64,000 nucleotides of DNA from Pseudomonas sp. ISL-84 (GTDB taxonomy: Bacteria > Bacillota > Bacilli > Bacillales > Cytobacillaceae), in assembly GCA_018613035.1 (NCBI GenBank), contig JAGGRA010000002.1, forward strand, positions 75,928 to 139,927. Direction: 5' to 3'. Numbering within the stretch: the stretch's first letter is position 1; each line of letters begins with the position of its first letter. The notes beneath the pieces were generated by a model that saw only the letters and a list, made by a program, of their open reading frames with translations, was not told the DNA's origin and did not search any database. This document shows positions 63,982-64,000 of the stretch, piece by piece. The translations under genes and the position numbers were made by a program.

Positions 63982-64000
63982 TTAACTAAAGACTATGTGG

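Overview
The window is chromosomal DNA from a low-GC, Gram-positive, endospore-forming member of the Bacillaceae. The gene content and order (yunB-yunC-yunF, sufCDSUB, metNPQ, then yusD/E/F/G, gcvH, yusI, fadNAE, yuzL, yusN-like, yusU, yusV) follow the yun-suf-yus part of the Bacillus subtilis map. The genus is not fixed by the sequence. A Cytobacillus/Bacillus firmus-like lineage is my guess, from the density of short interspersed repeats. No tRNA, rRNA, CRISPR array, prophage or intact transposase was seen.

Layout. 1-4456: 5' part of an NhaC-type antiporter gene, then yunB, an HD-GYP phosphodiesterase, yunC and yunF. 4457-13263: an accessory block absent from this place in B. subtilis, holding a gerABC germinant-receptor operon preceded by an unlisted 40-aa ORF, and a 1347-aa secreted subtilisin with cohesin-like and dockerin modules. 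13621-18979: the SUF iron-sulfur operon. 19364-25748: methionine genes, with metNPQ and metY each behind an S-box (SAM-I) riboswitch. 25901-29594: an MFS exporter, yusE, yusF, yusG and gcvH. 29685-36229: yusI and the beta-oxidation operon fadN-fadA-fadE with a FadR operator. 36472-43043: small sporulation genes and a complete Fur-regulated hydroxamate-siderophore uptake locus (yfiY divergent from yfiZ-yfhA-yusV-reductase-yusU). 43637-47351: a second gerABC operon. 47389-64000: rodA-like, a HIT-family protein, a two-domain YtkA/FixH lipoprotein, a frameshifted GNAT, a LysE exporter, spoIIP, benzil reductase, a KdpD-type Usp protein, cystine ABC transporter tcyABC, DUF2935, peptide deformylase and an ECF sigma/anti-sigma pair.

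The most notable non-genic signal is a dense family of non-coding mobile repeats of 205-286 bp. There are seven full or nearly full copies, one end-truncated copy, one decayed copy and one miniature. They carry ~23-bp imperfect terminal inverted repeats starting GGCT.TTTTCG, and several copies are flanked by 8-bp target duplications, which identifies them as MITEs. One lies between the S-box terminator and metY. Another splits the siderophore operon between yfhA and yusV. A second, unrelated repeat family (ends AAAAGCGCAAGGCGCC / GGCGCCTGGAGCTAGACA) occurs three times. A 55-bp KpnI-site palindrome occurs twice.

Functional themes: spore formation and germination (yunB, two gerABC sets, CotF-like coat proteins, spoIIP, yuzL), sulfur amino-acid supply (metNPQ, metY, tcyABC) feeding Fe-S assembly, iron uptake under Fur, and fatty-acid degradation under FadR.
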